NCBI GenBank assembly: GCA_017555805.1
Contig: JAFZFR010000080.1
Span: 1-64,000 of the forward strand
Reading direction: 5' to 3'
Origin: Alistipes sp.
GTDB lineage: Bacteria; Bacteroidota; Bacteroidia; Bacteroidales; Rikenellaceae
Length of the DNA: 64,000 nucleotides
Below, in pieces: positions 1-7,255 of this stretch. A model generated the notes under the pieces. The model saw only the letters and a list, made by a program, of their open reading frames with translations. It was not told the DNA's origin and did no database searches. Numbering within the stretch: the stretch's first letter is position 1; each line of letters opens with the position of its first letter. The translations under genes were made by a program, and so were the position numbers.

Positions 1-445
1 GAGCAAAGATGATAGGTTGCTCTGCGGGAATACTCTGCACAACTTGCAATGCGTTAGTCGAAGTGCAGCACACATCCGTCAAGGCCTTAACCTCGACAGA
101 GGTATTTACATACGACACCACCTTATGGTCGGGATACTGCTCCTTCAGGCGAGCCAACGCCGCCGCCTCACAAGACTCGGCAAGCGAACAACCAGCCTCG
201 GGAACGGGGATGAGCACCTTCTTGTTTGGCGAGAGCACCTTTGCCGTCTCCGCCATAAAGTTCACACCTGCAAAGAGGATGATAGGCGCTTCGATGTCGC
301 GCGCCTTCACCGACAGGGCAAGCGAGTCGCCGAGATAGTCGGCTACGGCCTGCACCTCGGGCAAGGTGTAGTAATGGGCGAGGATGACAGCGTTCTTCTC
401 CTTCTTGAGTTGCTCTATTCGCTGTGCAAGTTCACTATTAGTCAT
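1..445 (-). CDS. nadA: Quinolinate synthase NadA (partial, C-terminus beyond window)
   Basis: Quinolinate synthase, the [4Fe-4S] enzyme that condenses iminoaspartate (from NadB) with dihydroxyacetone phosphate in de novo NAD synthesis. The first 148 residues are visible, read from the ATG at 445. Seen: the HYY motif at residues 24-26, GVNFMAETAK near 60-69, and a Cys in EAGCSLAESC (Cys86), which matches the first cluster ligand of the family. The gene runs off the left edge, so the later two cluster cysteines cannot be checked. It is the last gene of a nadB-nadC-nadA run and starts 16 nt after the nadC stop, so co-transcription is likely. Confidence 0.95.
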   Translation of the reverse strand, partial: MTNSELAQRIEQLKKEKNAVILAHYYTLPEVQAVADYLGDSLALSVKARDIEAPIILFAGVNFMAETAKVLSPNKKVLIPVPEAGCSLAESCEAAALARLKEQYPDHKVVSYVNTSVEVKALTDVCCTSTNALQVVQSIPAEQPIIFA

Positions 446-461
446 AGACATAAAAAGTTTC

Positions 462-1313
462 TTATTTTTCAACCTGGATATTCATACTGATATCCATAGC
501 CTTAACGGTGTGAGTCAAGGCACCGACGCTGATGTAATCGACACCAGTAGCGGCAACCTCAATCAGGCGAGGGATGCTCATATTACCCGATGCCTCGGTC
601 TTGATACCCTTCTCTGCGGCGTTGATTACTGCCACAGCCTCCGCCATAGCCTCGTTGCTCATATTGTCAAGCATAATGATGTCAGCACCCGCTGCGATAG
701 CCTCCTTAACCTCGTCGAGGTTTGTGGTCTCCACCTCAATCTTGATGCCCTCGGCAATGCGCGCACGCACCTGCTCAACGGCCTTTGTGATGCCGCCAGC
801 CATCTTGATGTGGTTATCCTTAATCATCGCCATATCGTAAAGACCCATACGGTGGTTTGTGCCGCCGCCGTGCTTTACCGCCAACTTATCCAACACGCGC
901 AAGCCTGGAGCGGTCTTGCGGGTATCGAGCAACTCGGTGTGAGTGCCCGCCAACTCCTTTACATACTTTGCAGTCTCGGTTGCGATACCACACATACGCT
1001 GGAAGAGGTTGAGCGACAGACGCTCGCCACGCAACAGCGTAGGATAGGCAGCCTCAATCTTGAGGATAACATCGCCCTTCTTCACGAAGTCACCATCCTT
1101 GAAGTAAGGTGTAAAGACAACATCGCTCTGAAAGCGGTCGTAAACCATCTTCACAATCTCCAAACCAGAGATTACACCCTCCTGCTTGGCTGTCATCGTA
1201 GCCACCGCGTTCATCGACTCGGGGATGATTGACTCGGTGGTGATGTCACCTGTATTGATATCCTCCTCAATTCCCAAATCGAGAAGTTTGTTGATTAAGT
1301 TTTCGTACTGCAT
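462..1313 (-). CDS. nadC: Nicotinate-nucleotide pyrophosphorylase (quinolinate phosphoribosyltransferase)
   Basis: Converts quinolinate and PRPP to nicotinate mononucleotide with loss of CO2, the third step of de novo NAD synthesis. At 283 residues it has the usual family length. Seen: the active-site stretch DTRKTAPGLR followed by KHGGGTNHR near residues 130-155, KDNHI further on, and the C-terminal barrel sequence ending in SVGALTHT. It lies 5 nt downstream of nadB and just upstream of nadA, giving the full aspartate-to-NaMN route in one operon. Confidence 0.97.
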   Translation of the reverse strand: MQYENLINKLLDLGIEEDINTGDITTESIIPESMNAVATMTAKQEGVISGLEIVKMVYDRFQSDVVFTPYFKDGDFVKKGDVILKIEAAYPTLLRGERLSLNLFQRMCGIATETAKYVKELAGTHTELLDTRKTAPGLRVLDKLAVKHGGGTNHRMGLYDMAMIKDNHIKMAGGITKAVEQVRARIAEGIKIEVETTNLDEVKEAIAAGADIIMLDNMSNEAMAEAVAVINAAEKGIKTEASGNMSIPRLIEVAATGVDYISVGALTHTVKAMDISMNIQVEK

Positions 1314-1318
1314 ATCGA

Positions 1319-2947
1319 CTAAAAGTTAAAAAAGTTTCCATTCACTGGTGCTGTGGTAATCTCCTCGCCACGACGCTGCACAGAGTGCAGAGCATAAGCC
1401 TCGTCGGCGCAAGGGTAATCCTCACGATAGTGTCCGCCACGACTCTCCTTACGCAGAAGCGCTGGCGACATAATCAGGCGTGCCACGCATAACAAACGGC
1501 GCGACGCCTCAAGATAGTATTCGCGATTAGGCTCTCCGCCTCGCTCATCCTGCTTTTGCTTGATGATGTTGCGAAGTTTCTCAATCTCCTTGAGTCCCTC
1601 CTTGAGTCCCTCCTCGCTGCGGATAATGCCTGCATAGGTATTCATAATCTCTGCTACCTGCTGGCGCACCTCAAGATAAAGAGCCTCGTTGGCATCATCA
1701 CGGCTATACTGCTTGAGGAATTCTGGGTACGCTTCAACTGCGCCCACCTTCACGCTATCCTCAACGGCGCGGTTAGCAAAGACCAAGCACTCTATGAGTG
1801 AGTTCGACGCCAAGCGGTTTGCGCCCATAATACCCGTAGCCGCCACCTCGCCACACACATAGAGACGCTTAACATCGGTGCGACCATCGTTGTTCGACAT
1901 CACGCCACCCACCGAGTAGTGAGCCGCTGGCGCAACGGGAATCTCCTGCGTGAGGTCATAGCCAAACTCCTTACACTTGGCGTGGATGCCCGGAAAACGC
2001 TTCAAAATCATAGCAGGGTCGAGGTGCTTGAGCGACAGAGTCACATAAGGCATTCCATCCTGACGCATCTGCTTGAATATCGAGCGTGCCACAATATCAC
2101 GGGGCGCAAGTTCAGCCAACTCGTGAATAGGCACCATAAATCGCTTGCCATCCTTACCCAACAGATGCGCGCGCTCGCCTCTGACAGCCTCGCTGATGAG
2201 GAACGCCTGCGACGAATCTTTCAGATACAAGCCCGAGGGGTGGAACTGGATAAACTCCATATCCAGAATACGGCAACCCGCCTTGTAGGCAATCGCAACA
2301 CCGTCGCCCACGGTTGTCTGCGGATTTGTTGTGCGTGCATAGATAGCCGAAGTACCGCCCGAAGTGAGGAACACATGGTTAGCAAAGAGCATCACCTCCT
2401 CGCCGCCCTCCACAGCATCGGTCAGCGCCTCGTTTGTACTCCAGCAACGCACTCCATAGCAGGTCTTGTTCTCAACCAGAAGGTCGAGCAGCAAGGTGTT
2501 CTCAAAGACTGTGATGTTATCGCGCTCGGCAACCTTCGAGATTGCGAACTCGGTAATCCAGCGACCCGTAGCATCGCCACCCGCGTGGAGGATTCGGCGT
2601 TTGTGGTGACCACCCTCCAGACCTAAAGCCAGCGCACCGTTCTCGGTGTCGAACTTCATACCCTCGGCGATAATCTCCTCGATGCGGTCGGGACCCTCGT
2701 TCACAAGAATCTCCACCGAGCGATCCTCACACAGACCTCGACCCGCAATCAGCGTGTCAGACTTATGGATTTCGGGATTATCGTCAAGTGATGTAACGGC
2801 GGCTATACCACCTTGAGCATTGAAAGAGTTGCTCTCGCGAACCATCGACTTGGTGATTACAGCCACACTACCCTTCAGCGAAGCCTTCCAGGCGGCATAT
2901 AATCCAGCGAGTCCGCTACCTACGATTATGTAATCAAATTTACGCAT
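1319..2947 (-). CDS. nadB: L-aspartate oxidase NadB
   Basis: FAD enzyme oxidising L-aspartate to iminoaspartate, first step of the NAD operon that continues with nadC and nadA. An N-terminal dinucleotide-binding motif GSGLAGLYAAW sits close to the start, followed by the succinate dehydrogenase/fumarate reductase flavoprotein family signatures (NAQGGIAA, GGDATGRWITE, HYSVGGV). I chose the ATG at 2947 (542 aa), which puts the FAD strand right at the N-terminus; an in-frame ATG at 2971 would add eight residues. A possible -7 element (GATATTTG on the minus strand, 2969-2976) would put the transcript start between the two, which also favours 2947. Confidence 0.96.
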   Translation of the reverse strand: MRKFDYIIVGSGLAGLYAAWKASLKGSVAVITKSMVRESNSFNAQGGIAAVTSLDDNPEIHKSDTLIAGRGLCEDRSVEILVNEGPDRIEEIIAEGMKFDTENGALALGLEGGHHKRRILHAGGDATGRWITEFAISKVAERDNITVFENTLLLDLLVENKTCYGVRCWSTNEALTDAVEGGEEVMLFANHVFLTSGGTSAIYARTTNPQTTVGDGVAIAYKAGCRILDMEFIQFHPSGLYLKDSSQAFLISEAVRGERAHLLGKDGKRFMVPIHELAELAPRDIVARSIFKQMRQDGMPYVTLSLKHLDPAMILKRFPGIHAKCKEFGYDLTQEIPVAPAAHYSVGGVMSNNDGRTDVKRLYVCGEVAATGIMGANRLASNSLIECLVFANRAVEDSVKVGAVEAYPEFLKQYSRDDANEALYLEVRQQVAEIMNTYAGIIRSEEGLKEGLKEIEKLRNIIKQKQDERGGEPNREYYLEASRRLLCVARLIMSPALLRKESRGGHYREDYPCADEAYALHSVQRRGEEITTAPVNGNFFNF

Positions 2948-3168
2948 TCTCTTTGGGTAATAATAATGCAAATATCATCAAAAATCTTTAGAAATACTAC
3001 TATTTCTCCAAAAAAATTAGACCTCGCGCCCCGAAAATGTCAAATTTGGTCACACGCCGCCCTCACCGCCCTCGCTTCAGGCAGAAGCACCGCGAAATAT
3101 TTGTAGCATTTTTTTGCATTAATATGCAACTATTTCCGATTTTTTGACTATCTTTACAACCAGTCACG

Positions 3169-3184
3169 ACTACTCCCAAGTAGT
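3169..3184. promoter_or_regulatory. Inverted repeat ACTACT-N4-AGTAGT upstream of the redox module
   Basis: A perfect 6-bp inverted repeat with a 4-nt spacer lies 42 bp before the first gene of the redox operon. A third ACTACT follows a few bases downstream. A longer version of the same arms occurs before the last gene of the operon (6580-6603). It could be an operator or an RNA hairpin in the 5' leader. A weak -7-like TATCTTTA lies at 3149-3156. Assignment is tentative. Confidence 0.35.
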
Positions 3185-3226
3185 TGCCACTACTAACCGA
3201 ACAAACAAAATAAAAATTATAGAGTT

Positions 3227-4705
3227 ATGTTAAGAAAATTCAGAGTTGTTGCCGCAGCCCTCTGCTTTGCACTTATCACGCTGCTGTTCCTCGATTTCAC
3301 GGGAACACTCCACGCGTGGTTGGGTTGGCTGGCGAAAATCCAATTCCTGCCCGCCATTCTGGCACTCAATGTGGGCGTAGTAATCTTTTTAGTAGCGATG
3401 ACGCTCCTGTTTGGACGCATCTACTGCTCGGTTATCTGTCCGCTCGGCGTTATGCAGGACATCTTCTCGCACTTTGCGGGTAAGCGCAAGCGTAACCGCT
3501 TCAGTTACTCTCCAGCGAAGAGTTGGTTGCGTTGGGGTGTGCTCGTAGCGTTTGTAGCAGCGATGGTCGCTGGCTTTGGTGCTATCGCCATCCTTGTTGC
3601 ACCTTACAGCGCATACGGACGCATCGCGCAGAACCTCCTCTCTCCACTTTGGAAGTGGGGAAACAATGTGTTGGCATTCCTCGCCGAGAGAGTTGATAGT
3701 TACGCATTCTACTCTACCGAGGTGTGGATTGGCTCGTTGGCTACATTCGCTGTGGCTGCCGTCACTCTCATCGTGGTGGGCTATCTGGCTTGGCGTGGTG
3801 GCAGAACTTACTGCAATACCATCTGCCCAGTGGGTACGGTGCTTGGCGCATTGTCACGCCTCTCGCTCTTTAAGCCAGTCATCGACACTACAAAGTGTAT
3901 CGACTGCAAGCGTTGCGGTCGCAACTGCAAGTCATCGTGCATCGATGTCGAGAACCACTCGATTGATTATAGCCGTTGCGTGGTATGCTTCGACTGCATC
4001 GAGAGTTGCAGCAAGGGGGCTATCAAATATACGCTCCGTACAAAGGCCGAGAAGGCTGAAAAGGCAGAAGCGCCAGTAGATAAGTCACGCAAGAACTTCC
4101 TTGTGGGTGCCACCCTGCTCGCCGCATCGGCTGCCAAGGCGCAGGAGATGAAGGTGGATGGCGGTTATGCAACCATCATCGACAAGCAGGCCCCAAACCG
4201 CAAGACTCCGCTGACGCCTCCAGGTTCCGAGAGCGCACGAAATATGGCGGCACACTGTACGGGTTGCCAACTCTGCGTTGCGGCGTGTCCTAATCAGGTG
4301 TTGCGCCCATCGGCTGACCTCAAGACCTTTATGCAGCCTACGATGTCATACGAGAAGGGCTATTGCCGTCCAGAGTGTAACAACTGCTCACAGGTATGTC
4401 CTGCGGGCGCTATCAAGCCTCTGACTCTTGCCGAGAAGACCTCTACACGCATCGGTCACGCTGTGTGGGTGCGTAAGAACTGTATCGTCATCACCGACGA
4501 GGTGGAGTGCGGTAACTGCGAGCGCCACTGCCCATCGGGTGCTATCACAATGGTGCCTATCGACAAGGAGAATCGTCGCTCACGCAAGATTCCAACAATC
4601 AACAAACACCGCTGTATCGGTTGTGGTGCGTGCGAGAATCTCTGCCCTGCACGACCATTCAGCGCTATCTATGTAAAGGGATTTTCAGAACACAGAACAT
4701 TATAA
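3227..4705 (+). CDS. NapH/NapG-like membrane iron-sulfur fusion protein
   Basis: A 492-residue polyferredoxin. The N-terminal half resembles NapH/RdxA: hydrophobic segments, each followed by a GR-x-YC-x3-CP motif (Cys67/71 and Cys196/200), then two further cysteine clusters around residues 224-261. Residues about 287-306 (SRKNFLVG followed by a hydrophobic, alanine-rich stretch ending AKA) resemble an internal twin-arginine-like signal. The C-terminal third resembles NapG/MauM, with four CxxCxxCxxxCP-type motifs. So it reads as NapH and NapG joined into one chain that would carry electrons across or along the membrane. It is followed at 11 nt by an Fe-S aldo/keto reductase, the likely partner. 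Substrate and electron donor are unknown. Confidence 0.85.
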   Translation: MLRKFRVVAAALCFALITLLFLDFTGTLHAWLGWLAKIQFLPAILALNVGVVIFLVAMTLLFGRIYCSVICPLGVMQDIFSHFAGKRKRNRFSYSPAKSWLRWGVLVAFVAAMVAGFGAIAILVAPYSAYGRIAQNLLSPLWKWGNNVLAFLAERVDSYAFYSTEVWIGSLATFAVAAVTLIVVGYLAWRGGRTYCNTICPVGTVLGALSRLSLFKPVIDTTKCIDCKRCGRNCKSSCIDVENHSIDYSRCVVCFDCIESCSKGAIKYTLRTKAEKAEKAEAPVDKSRKNFLVGATLLAASAAKAQEMKVDGGYATIIDKQAPNRKTPLTPPGSESARNMAAHCTGCQLCVAACPNQVLRPSADLKTFMQPTMSYEKGYCRPECNNCSQVCPAGAIKPLTLAEKTSTRIGHAVWVRKNCIVITDEVECGNCERHCPSGAITMVPIDKENRRSRKIPTINKHRCIGCGACENLCPARPFSAIYVKGFSEHRTL

Positions 4706-4716
4706 CAAAAGCCGCT

Positions 4717-6099
4717 ATGGAGAAGAAAAATAATAATATTGGTCGTGGCGAGTTCCTGGCGCGTCTGGGCGCGGGCTCTGCCCTCACGGTTGCGGCACTT
4801 ACGGGCTGCAAGCCAAGCAATCTGAAGTTTGACCCATACGATGTGGATGATGAGGATGTGCCAACCGACAAGATGACATATCGCACCAACCACAACACTA
4901 ATGATAAGGTATCCATCCTGGGCTACGGCTGTATGCGCTGGCCTATGCGTAAGGGAGAGGATGGTCGCGATGAATTGGATCAGGATAAGATTAATGAATT
5001 GGTGGACTACGCCATCGCTCACGGCGTAAACTACTTCGATACATCGCCCGTATATTGTCAGGGTCGCTCGGAGGGTGCGACTGGTAACGCCTTGAGCCGT
5101 CACCCACGCGATAAATATTTCATCGCAACCAAGATGTCGAACTTCTCTAACTTCACACGCGAGAACTCAATCCTGATGTATAACCGCTCGTTTGAGTTGT
5201 TGCAGGTGGATACTATCGACTACTACCTCTTGCACAACATCGGTAGCAGCATCCGCTCATTCGAGGAGCGCTTCATCGACAACGGCATCCTCGACTTCCT
5301 CATCGAGGAGCGCAAGAAGGGTAAGATTCGCAACCTCGGCTGGTCGTTCCACGGCTCAAAGGAGGTCTTTGACCATATCCTCGCCTACCACGAGAAGGTG
5401 CACTGGGACTTCATCCAGATTCAGATGAACTACTCTGATTGGCAGAACGCGCGCGGCAATAATGTCAATGCCGAGTACCTCTACGCCGAGTTGGAGAAGC
5501 GCAACATACCTATCGTTATTATGGAGCCTCTGTTGGGTGGTCGTCTTTCGAATGTACCAAACCACATCTCTGCTCGTTTGCAGGAGCAGGAGCCAGAGCG
5601 CAGTGTGGCATCGTGGGCTTTCCGCTTTGTAGGTTCTTACCCTATGGTGCTCACAGCATTGAGCGGTATGACCTACGAGGAGCACTTGCAGGATAACATC
5701 CGCACATACGCTCCATTGGTGGAACTTACCGACGAGCAGAAGCAGTTCCTCTTCGAGACTGCGGAGTTGATGTTGCAATACCCTACCATCCCTTGTAACG
5801 ATTGTAAGTATTGTATGCCTTGCCCTTATGGTCTGGACATCCCAGCCATCCTGCTGCACTACAACAAGTGCGTGAACGAGGGTAACCTCTCGCGCTCATC
5901 GCAGGACGAGAACTTCCGCAAGGCGCGCCGCGCATTCCTTGTGGGCTATGAGCGTGCGGTGGAGAAGGAGCGTCAGGCAGACCGTTGCGTGGGCTGCAAG
6001 CAGTGTAACGAGCACTGCCCACAGCGCATCGACATCCCTCGCCAGATGCGCCGCATCGACAAGTACATCGAGGATTTGAAACAGGGTCGCGAGTTTTAG
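4717..6099 (+). CDS. Aldo/keto reductase with C-terminal ferredoxin domain and Tat/lipoprotein-like N-terminus
   Basis: 460 residues from the ATG at 4717, 11 nt after the previous stop; earlier in-frame starts would run into the upstream gene. The N-terminus (GRGEFLARLGAG then hydrophobic, then LTGC with Cys31) resembles a Tat-type signal with a lipobox. The body has aldo/keto reductase landmarks: GYGCMRWP, DTSPVY, TKMS, DYYLLHN and GWSFHG. The last 100 residues carry two cysteine motifs, CNDCKYCMPCPYG and CVGCKQCNEHCP, typical of the Fe-S subgroup of this family. It probably docks with the upstream iron-sulfur fusion protein. The substrate cannot be told from sequence. Confidence 0.9.
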   Translation: MEKKNNNIGRGEFLARLGAGSALTVAALTGCKPSNLKFDPYDVDDEDVPTDKMTYRTNHNTNDKVSILGYGCMRWPMRKGEDGRDELDQDKINELVDYAIAHGVNYFDTSPVYCQGRSEGATGNALSRHPRDKYFIATKMSNFSNFTRENSILMYNRSFELLQVDTIDYYLLHNIGSSIRSFEERFIDNGILDFLIEERKKGKIRNLGWSFHGSKEVFDHILAYHEKVHWDFIQIQMNYSDWQNARGNNVNAEYLYAELEKRNIPIVIMEPLLGGRLSNVPNHISARLQEQEPERSVASWAFRFVGSYPMVLTALSGMTYEEHLQDNIRTYAPLVELTDEQKQFLFETAELMLQYPTIPCNDCKYCMPCPYGLDIPAILLHYNKCVNEGNLSRSSQDENFRKARRAFLVGYERAVEKERQADRCVGCKQCNEHCPQRIDIPRQMRRIDKYIEDLKQGREF

Positions 6100-6101
6100 C
6101 A

Positions 6102-6512
6102 ATGAAGCAAATGCTCATCCATAGGCTCCACGCCGAGGGGTGTTCGTGTGTCATCTTGAATGGTGACATCACGCGCACATTCCACCAGCGTGGAGTGAAG
6201 GACCTGCACCACCTTCTGCACACCGAGCCCGAGGTGCTCAAGGGTGCAATGCTTGCCGACAAGGTTGTGGGCAAGGGCGCTGCCATACTGATGGTGGCGG
6301 GCGGTGTCGAGTGGGTCTATGCCGAGGTGATAAGCGAGTCGGCGCTGGAGTTGCTCACCGAGAACAACATCCCAACCGACTACGGCAAGGTTGTAAAAAA
6401 CATCATCAACCGCGCGGGTACGAACATCTGTCCCGTCGAGAAACTATGCCTGGGATGCTCCACAATCGAGCAGAGTCTCAAGGCGATAGATGATTTTGTA
6501 GCAAGCCTTTAG
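6102..6512 (+). CDS. DUF1893 family protein
   Basis: 136 residues matching the DUF1893 family, a deaminase-like fold with no known enzymatic role. Family-like features are SCVILNGD near the start, the VVGKGAAILMVAGGVEWVYAEVIS core, and a C-terminal stretch with two cysteines (KLCLGCSTIEQ). It begins 2 nt after the aldo/keto reductase stop, so translation is likely coupled. Its position between a redox enzyme and a small transporter-like protein suggests a support role in the same process, but I would not assign a function. Confidence 0.85.
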   Translation: MKQMLIHRLHAEGCSCVILNGDITRTFHQRGVKDLHHLLHTEPEVLKGAMLADKVVGKGAAILMVAGGVEWVYAEVISESALELLTENNIPTDYGKVVKNIINRAGTNICPVEKLCLGCSTIEQSLKAIDDFVASL

Positions 6513-6579
6513 CGCCGCCAAAGAGCGGAAATGAAAATATTTCTGCCGCCCACAGCGCATCTTGGTAGAATTTTTGCGT

Positions 6580-6603
6580 AACTACTTCACACAATAAGTA
6601 GTT
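6580..6603. promoter_or_regulatory. Inverted repeat AACTACTT-N8-AAGTAGTT before the ECF-type gene
   Basis: Perfect 8-bp arms with an 8-nt spacer, inside the 141-nt gap between the DUF1893 gene and the S-component gene. The ACTACT/AGTAGT core is the same as in the repeat at 3169-3184 upstream of the operon. It may be a shared operator or an RNA hairpin that sets expression of the last gene. There is no long T-run directly after it, so a terminator is less likely. Confidence 0.35.
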
Positions 6604-6653
6604 CGCAGAAGCGAGCAAAAAAAATAAAAATTAATAACATAAAAAAAGAGAGT

Positions 6654-7166
6654 ATGCAAGTTACAAGTATCAAACTCTATTCGTTGAAGTACAACGAAGC
6701 AAAAACTTACATCGCAGCAACACTTTTCATCCTTGGTAACATCGCGTTGCCACAGCTCTGCCACCTCGTGCCACAGGGCGGTATGATTTTGTTGCCGATT
6801 TACTTCTTCACTCTGGTGGGTGCTTACAAGTACGGCTGGAAGGTAGGTCTGCTCACAGCGCTCCTCTCGCCTCTGTGCAACCACATCCTGTTCGGTATGC
6901 CAGCGGCAGCGGTATTGGTGCCTATCCTGGTTAAGTCGTCAATCCTGGCGGTATCGGCAGGCTATGTTGCATCACGCTTCGGCAAGGTATCTATCGCATT
7001 GTTGGCGGCTGTTGTTGCAACTTATCAGGTGGCTGGTTCGCTCTTCGAGTGGGCTTACACTGGCAGCATCGAGGCGGCTTTGCAGGATTTGCGCCTCGGC
7101 ATCCCTGGTATGCTTACACAGATTGTTGGCGGTTATTTGGTGATTAAGCATCTCTTGAAGCGATAA
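6654..7166 (+). CDS. ECF transporter S component-like membrane protein
   Basis: 170 residues, almost entirely hydrophobic with about five or six membrane segments, ending in a short basic tail (KHLLKR). Size, the PIYFFTLVGAYKYGWKVGLLTALLSPL region and overall pattern resemble substrate-binding S components of energy-coupling factor transporters. No EcfA or EcfT gene lies nearby, so if the call is right it would rely on a shared energising module elsewhere. It closes the four-gene redox module and is separated from DUF1893 by 141 nt holding an inverted repeat. The substrate is unknown. Confidence 0.7.
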   Translation: MQVTSIKLYSLKYNEAKTYIAATLFILGNIALPQLCHLVPQGGMILLPIYFFTLVGAYKYGWKVGLLTALLSPLCNHILFGMPAAAVLVPILVKSSILAVSAGYVASRFGKVSIALLAAVVATYQVAGSLFEWAYTGSIEAALQDLRLGIPGMLTQIVGGYLVIKHLLKR

Positions 7167-7201
7167 CACACCTTATATTATTTAAGGCGTAACCGCACAA
7201 A

Positions 7202-7234
7202 AAAAGAGGTTGTCCGATGTGGACAACCTCTTTT
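7202..7234. terminator. Bidirectional intrinsic terminator
   Basis: A 14-bp perfect stem (AAAAGAGGTTGTCC with its complement) around a 6-nt loop, with A- and T-rich ends on both sides. It sits between the convergent ends of the redox module and yidC, so it can serve both strands. Confidence 0.9.
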
Positions 7235-7255
7235 ACTTTACCCTAGCGGGAAACA

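Noticed and set aside
384..1232. 282-codon open frame antisense to nadC
   Set aside because: nadC on the other strand has clear active-site motifs; this frame is a shadow.
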